Below, piece after piece: positions 60,402 through 64,000 of a stretch of DNA of 64,000 bases; within the stretch, counting starts at the first letter, position 1, and every line of letters begins with the position of its first letter. Position numbers and translations under genes: made by a program. Under the pieces are notes generated by a model that was given only the letters and a program-made list of their open reading frames with translations, did no database searches and had not been told where the DNA came from. This stretch comes from Bacteroidota bacterium (GTDB taxonomy: Bacteria; Bacteroidota; Bacteroidia; Flavobacteriales; Schleiferiaceae): assembly GCA_003385605.1 (NCBI GenBank), contig QQUU01000134.1:1-64000 (forward strand). The letters are read 5' to 3'.

Positions 60402-60959
60402 TCGTCGAGATACAACCTCATTCACTCGGTGGTATAATAATTCAGGCTTCTTTGTGCGCCAATCGAAGAAGTCCAGATCTCCTCCTAAAACAAAATATTG
60501 ATCGACACCGTAGTTACTGAGTTCAGTGAGTACATGTTCTCTTAGATTTAGTAGAGCCATCCATCCGTCGGGCACTTCTTCCAACCACTCCTCGTAGTAA
60601 TCAGTTATATCTGCATGAAAATTCAGAATGTTTTCTCCAATCAAAATGAATTTGTCAATACCTAGTGGAAGCATTTCATCTACTAAATCGCGTTTAATAC
60701 GCATTATGTCGTTGTGCACCGCGTCGTTCCATTCGCCCAGAAATTCGATCACACAGTAACCAATGGCGTAATCGACAAAGAGCACTTTTAGAAATAGGGT
60801 TTCGCACCCAATGGAGTCCCATTGAGGATGAATGACATGGTCGTAGATCTTATCGGTGAAGTACACCTCGCTATTGAAATAACCGTGGAAGGGACTTTGT
60901 GGATCCTCGCTAGCCACATAGAGGTGTCTCCAGTTGAAATAAGGCTCGATGGTATGCAT
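60390..60959 (-). CDS. Conserved protein of unknown function (189 aa)
   Basis: A soluble protein without signal peptide, rich in aromatic and acidic residues (HTIEPYFNWRHLYVASEDPQ, FHGYFNSEVYFTDKIYDHVI, QYFVLGGDLDFFDWRTKKPE). I recall similar proteins only from Bacteroidota and cannot name a function. The alternating strand and helix pattern fits a small alpha/beta domain. It is transcribed alone and overlaps the Nudix gene by 12 bases tail to tail. Confidence 0.8.
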   Translation of the reverse strand: MHTIEPYFNWRHLYVASEDPQSPFHGYFNSEVYFTDKIYDHVIHPQWDSIGCETLFLKVLFVDYAIGYCVIEFLGEWNDAVHNDIMRIKRDLVDEMLPLGIDKFILIGENILNFHADITDYYEEWLEEVPDGWMALLNLREHVLTELSNYGVDQYFVLGGDLDFFDWRTKKPELLYHRVNEVVSRRLGF

Positions 60960-61032
60960 TAAAAAAAAGAATTGGCTCCAAGTTTAACAAAAACGACTCC
61001 GCTTTGTTAGCTTCCTAACATAAATAATCGTC

Positions 61033-61935
61033 ATGTCCATATTCACCATCACAGGCGCCACCGGTTCCGTGGGAAAAGCCATTGTCAAGCAGCTTCTGCA
61101 CGAGGGGCATAGTGTGCGCATTCTCAGTACAAGAAAAGGGTACCAATGGAATGCAGTTGAAGTCTACTATTGGAACCCAGAACAAGGCAGTATCGACGAC
61201 CAAGCGTTGGAAGGTGCTGACTTTCTCTTGCATTTAGCCGGAGCTACAGTAAGTAAACGCTGGACGGCGTCTTACAAGCGGGTAATCAATGACAGCCGTA
61301 TCTACACTTCACAAGTCCTGCATGACGCCCTAAAGCGTGTAAAGAATGGACCTTCGTGCTGTGTAAGTGCGAGCGCAATAGGTTATTACGGTTCTTCCTT
61401 CGATCAAAAATTTAACGAAGAGCACCCACCTGCCACTGATTTCCTGGCATCGGTAACTGAAAATTGGGAACGGTATACTAAGCAGCTAGAATCGCCTACA
61501 TGTAGGAGCATTCAACTACGTATTGGCATTGTTCTAGATCGTGGTGCTGGTGTACTGGGACGCTTGGTGCCGCTTGCCAAAGCAGGCATAGCATCACCGC
61601 TAGGAAAAGGCAATCAATGGACAAGCTGGATACATGTAGAGGACCTCGCTAGAATGTTTATTTACGCGGCAACTCATCCTATTGATAGCGGCGCATACAA
61701 TGCTGTTAGCTCCTCACCGCTTACGAATAAAGAATTCACTCGGGCCATATGCCGCGTATTGTGGAGGCCTATGGTTTTTCCTCCAGTTCCAGAAATGCTC
61801 TTAAAGCTGGTTCTTGGAGAAATGTCTACACTCGCCTTGATGAGTCAGAGGGTCAGCAACGGCAAAATTATATCGGCGGGCTTCCGCTTCAAGCATGTGA
61901 ACATCCATGCAGCACTTAAAGACTTATTGAAATAA
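61033..61935 (+). CDS. TIGR01777 family epimerase (SDR39U1 type)
   Basis: The 300-aa protein is an extended short-chain dehydrogenase. It has the NAD-binding start FTITGATGSVGKAIVKQLL, LLHLAGATVSKRWTASYKRV and CVSASAIGYYGSSF with the YxxxK-type region altered as in this family. A DUF1731-like C-terminus follows (MVFPPVPEMLLKLVLGEMST). The substrate is unknown; the family includes cell-division-associated YfcH/SulA-like proteins. It ends at a strong shared terminator. Confidence 0.9.
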   Translation: MSIFTITGATGSVGKAIVKQLLHEGHSVRILSTRKGYQWNAVEVYYWNPEQGSIDDQALEGADFLLHLAGATVSKRWTASYKRVINDSRIYTSQVLHDALKRVKNGPSCCVSASAIGYYGSSFDQKFNEEHPPATDFLASVTENWERYTKQLESPTCRSIQLRIGIVLDRGAGVLGRLVPLAKAGIASPLGKGNQWTSWIHVEDLARMFIYAATHPIDSGAYNAVSSSPLTNKEFTRAICRVLWRPMVFPPVPEMLLKLVLGEMSTLALMSQRVSNGKIISAGFRFKHVNIHAALKDLLK

Positions 61936-61936
61936 A

Positions 61937-61965
61937 AAAAGCCCCGCGGATGCGGGGCTTTTAGT
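61937..61965. terminator. Bidirectional Rho-independent terminator
   Basis: The stem AAGCCCCGC/GCGGGGCTT with loop GGAT has an A run on the left and a T run on the right. It can end the epimerase gene (+) and yceI (-). Confidence 0.9.
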
Positions 61966-61981
61966 TTAGCTTGGTTGCTGA

Positions 61982-62641
61982 TTATGCATTCGCAGTAACC
62001 ACAAAGTTGAGTTCGATAGTGTGATCAATCAAATCCTCTTTCAAAGATTCAGCGATTGAAGCATCTTCTCTGTCGTGGAATTTCACGCCCCATTTTGTGC
62101 GGTCGATACCGAAAGTTGGCGCAGTAAAGTTGACACCTGTCTCAGTCACTTCGATGTTCGCTGGGAACTCGATGCTGTTTGTAACACCACGCATGGTCAA
62201 GTTACCCACTACAACACTGTTGGTAGCCTCACCTGCTTCAGCTCTTACTTCAACAATTTCAAATTGTGCCGTTGGAAAGCTCTCAACAAAGAAGAAATCT
62301 TCTGATTTCAAGTGACCAACTAGGTAACCACTCTTGCCTTCATCTTCAATATCTGTATTTACAATTGCGTTCATATCAATGGTAACGCTTCCGCCTACAA
62401 CTTGACCGTCTTTTACAGCAAAAGAACCGTCTTGGATGTTGATCAGACCAACGTGTTCGCTGTTAACGAATGATTTGAAACCTCTCCATTTGATTGCAGA
62501 ACCTTCAGCTACTGCGTAAGATGTTGCTTCAGCTACTTCAATTACCTCTTGAGCTTCTCCAGTAGTTACTTCTTCAGCTTTCTCTCCTGCACAGCTTACA
62601 GCCAATACTGAAGCCGCCATGAACATTGCGATTTTTTTCAT
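61982..62641 (-). CDS. YceI family lipoprotein
   Basis: The 219-aa protein has a lipoprotein signal (SVLAVSC, Cys17) and a YceI-like lipocalin-type barrel: AIKWRGFKSFVNSEHVGLI, SVTIDMNAIVNTDIEDEGK, LVGHLKSEDFFFVESFPTAQ and FGIDRTKWGVKFHDRED. YceI proteins bind polyisoprenoid-like lipids in the periplasm. In Bacteroidota they are often surface lipoproteins of unclear role. Terminator shared with the epimerase gene. Confidence 0.92.
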   Translation of the reverse strand: MKKIAMFMAASVLAVSCAGEKAEEVTTGEAQEVIEVAEATSYAVAEGSAIKWRGFKSFVNSEHVGLINIQDGSFAVKDGQVVGGSVTIDMNAIVNTDIEDEGKSGYLVGHLKSEDFFFVESFPTAQFEIVEVRAEAGEATNSVVVGNLTMRGVTNSIEFPANIEVTETGVNFTAPTFGIDRTKWGVKFHDREDASIAESLKEDLIDHTIELNFVVTANA

Positions 62642-62724
62642 TTTTTCTCTTTTGTATGGTTAGAAATTCAGTGTAAAAATACACGATTAATGTTATAACA
62701 ACTATCTGCTCAAAAAAAAGTTCA

Positions 62725-63894
62725 CTACGCGTACATTTTTTTTCTTAGACGAAATGCCAATGCACTGACAACCAATGTTATGCTCCCCGCTAAGACATAA
62801 GGATATGTAAAATGCATTCCATAAACCGCACCTCCAACTGCCGGACCCACCACCCTAGCAAGAGACCCTACGCTTTGATTGGTTCCCAAAATTTTACCCT
62901 GGGCATCTTTAGGGGCATAGGTGGTCAGCAAACTACTTACTGTAGGGGTTAGAAGGGCATTACCGAATGATAATAAGGTCATACAGAGGAGTTCCAAATA
63001 GAATTGGTCCGTAGGAACAAAGGGCATGAAAAACAAGCCGACAGCCACCAATAAAGTTCCAAACAAGAGTAGATTTCGCTCGCCAAACCAACTGTTAAAG
63101 TAACCGATGAGACCGCCTTGAATAACCACCGCCAAGAAGCCTATGTAGGCAAAAGTGTAACCGATGTGCATCTCACTCAACCCGAAATGCTCGGCCCACA
63201 ATAGCGTAGAAGTGATCTGCATCATACTAAAACCAAGGATATACACGAAGTTGATTGTGAATAAGGCATTCACCTCAGGCACCTTTCTAAAGGCAAAAAT
63301 GTCCTTAAATGGATTCGGAAATAGATTCACACTATCGGCAGGTTCTTTCAACGTCTCTGCCAAGAAGAAATAAGCGAGAAGGAGGTTGATTCCACTCAAA
63401 CCTGCCGCGAAATACCCCACACCAGAGACCCCGTAGTATTCGTTAACGATTCCGCCTATGCTTGGGCCAAAAATAAAGCCTAAACCAAATGCTGCCCCAA
63501 TGATACCGAAGGCCTTCGTTCGTTGCTCTTTAGGTACAATATCACTAATGTATGCCTGAGCAACACTGAGATTGGCCGCACCGAACCCTTTCAACAGACG
63601 AGTGGCAAATAAGAGCCACAGGACCGTTGCATTGGCAAATAGTAGGTACGCAACCACCATGATACTGATGCTCGCTAACATGATAGGACGACGTCCGTAC
63701 CTGTCGCTCAATCCACCCCAAAAACTGGCAAAAATGAATTGCATAATGCTGAAGCTCGTGCCCAATAGACCAACCATCGCATCGGTAGCCCCTAATTCCT
63801 TGGCATAAATGGGAAGGATGGGAATGATAAGACCAAAGCCCATCAAATCCATGAAAATGGTAAAGAAGAGAACAACTAAAGCCTTATTCCTCAT
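62725..63894 (-). CDS. MFS transporter, TetA-like
   Basis: The 389-aa inner membrane protein has twelve helices. The MFS signature between helices 2 and 3 reads GGLSDRYGRRPIML. It starts FTIFMDLMGFGLIIPILPIY, as drug:proton antiporters of the TetA type do, and has GIIGAAFGLGFIFGPSIGG (antiporter motif C). The substrate is unknown; tetracycline resistance should not be assumed. Its start overlaps the end of the gene upstream by 11 bases. Confidence 0.9.
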   Translation of the reverse strand: MRNKALVVLFFTIFMDLMGFGLIIPILPIYAKELGATDAMVGLLGTSFSIMQFIFASFWGGLSDRYGRRPIMLASISIMVVAYLLFANATVLWLLFATRLLKGFGAANLSVAQAYISDIVPKEQRTKAFGIIGAAFGLGFIFGPSIGGIVNEYYGVSGVGYFAAGLSGINLLLAYFFLAETLKEPADSVNLFPNPFKDIFAFRKVPEVNALFTINFVYILGFSMMQITSTLLWAEHFGLSEMHIGYTFAYIGFLAVVIQGGLIGYFNSWFGERNLLLFGTLLVAVGLFFMPFVPTDQFYLELLCMTLLSFGNALLTPTVSSLLTTYAPKDAQGKILGTNQSVGSLARVVGPAVGGAVYGMHFTYPYVLAGSITLVVSALAFRLRKKMYA

Positions 63895-64000
63895 GCTTAG
63901 GAGTTCTTAAGTTCTTGACTTGTATTCCTTTGTCGCTGACCTTGTACGCATGCAGTTCCCTTGCGCGAAGAGTAGATTTAAAGACCTCTTGCGCTTCGTT
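63884..64000 (-). CDS. C-terminal end of a gene running off the right edge
   Basis: On the minus strand, an open frame runs from the right edge for 38 residues to a stop at 63884-63886, overlapping the MFS start by 11 bases. The end reads ELHAYKVSDKGIQVKNLRT. Such overlaps are common in this window, which supports a real upstream gene in the same operon. The piece is too short to identify. Confidence 0.5.
   Translation of the reverse strand, partial: NEAQEVFKSTLRARELHAYKVSDKGIQVKNLRTPKHEE

Noticed and set aside
62725-63894. Tetracycline resistance gene
   Set aside because: The general MFS antiporter motifs are present, but similarity alone does not show drug specificity; no tetR neighbour.

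Overview
The window is a 64 kb piece of a Bacteroidota chromosome, most likely a marine Flavobacteriia or Cryomorphaceae/Schleiferiaceae-like bacterium. This placement is inferred from gene content, not from a marker-gene tree. The pointers are type IX secretion (T9SS) sorting domains, a TonB-dependent receptor, a bacillithiol gene (bshB1), a BT_3928-family DoxX protein, DUF1599, DUF4920 and DUF779 proteins, a CcmE with a CxxxY haem motif, and many TAnnTTTG promoter boxes with few Shine-Dalgarno sequences. There are four tRNA genes (Lys, Leu, Val, Arg). I see no rRNA, CRISPR array, insertion sequence, integrase or prophage gene. Gene density is high and no gap between genes exceeds about 200 bases of unexplained sequence.

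Layout. 0-5 kb: the end of a TonB-dependent receptor broken by a 49-bp duplication, a 78-aa companion, a thioredoxin-like protein, an acyltransferase and rocD. 5-12 kb: a secreted Omp28-like protein, rlmD, a phosphoribosyltransferase, aroK, three tRNAs, an alpha/beta hydrolase and msrB. 12-17 kb: a secreted SGNH hydrolase, a CIA30 protein, an unknown exported protein, an asparaginase and phhA. 16.1-24.6 kb is the most accessory-looking part: two overlapping Crp-like regulators diverge from a T9SS protein, followed by a tandem pair of secreted hydrolases, a tandem pair of AlkB-type membrane di-iron enzymes and a lipoprotein.

25-33 kb: an ABC-F ATPase with a lost second Walker A, an unknown secreted protein, an AraC regulator diverging from an aldehyde dehydrogenase plus DUF779 pair, and a SulP transporter. 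33.4-42.6 kb (minus strand): tRNA-Arg, clpS, a 1463-aa exported protein of unknown function, prmA, tpiA, a lone DppB-like permease, a DoxX protein and DUF1599. 42.7-51 kb: folP-cdaA, a minimal ComEC, a SpoIID protein, lpxB, a small membrane protein, surE, a zinc membrane peptidase, bshB1 and glutathione peroxidase. 51.1-57.2 kb: a cytochrome c maturation operon (ccmB, ccmC, ccmD-like, ccmE, ccmF) running into a DUF2520 protein, kdsC and maf. 57.2-64 kb: ilvE, a DUF4920 lipoprotein, a haem-binding lipoprotein, mnmD, a Nudix protein, a sugar-epimerase-like protein, yceI, an MFS transporter and the end of one more gene.

How the genes fit together. Most of the window is housekeeping: amino acid, folate, tRNA, rRNA, lipid A and Kdo, c-type cytochrome and cell-envelope functions. 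The c-type cytochrome lipoprotein at 58.9 kb is a plausible client of the ccm operon. The best candidate for something undescribed is the 16.1-24.6 kb block. There, surface-exposed hydrolases and membrane hydroxylase-like enzymes, each duplicated in tandem, sit next to a divergent regulator pair with repeated DNA motifs. An aldehyde dehydrogenase 6 kb further on could take part in the same chemistry. The second candidate is the 1463-aa exported protein between prmA and clpS.
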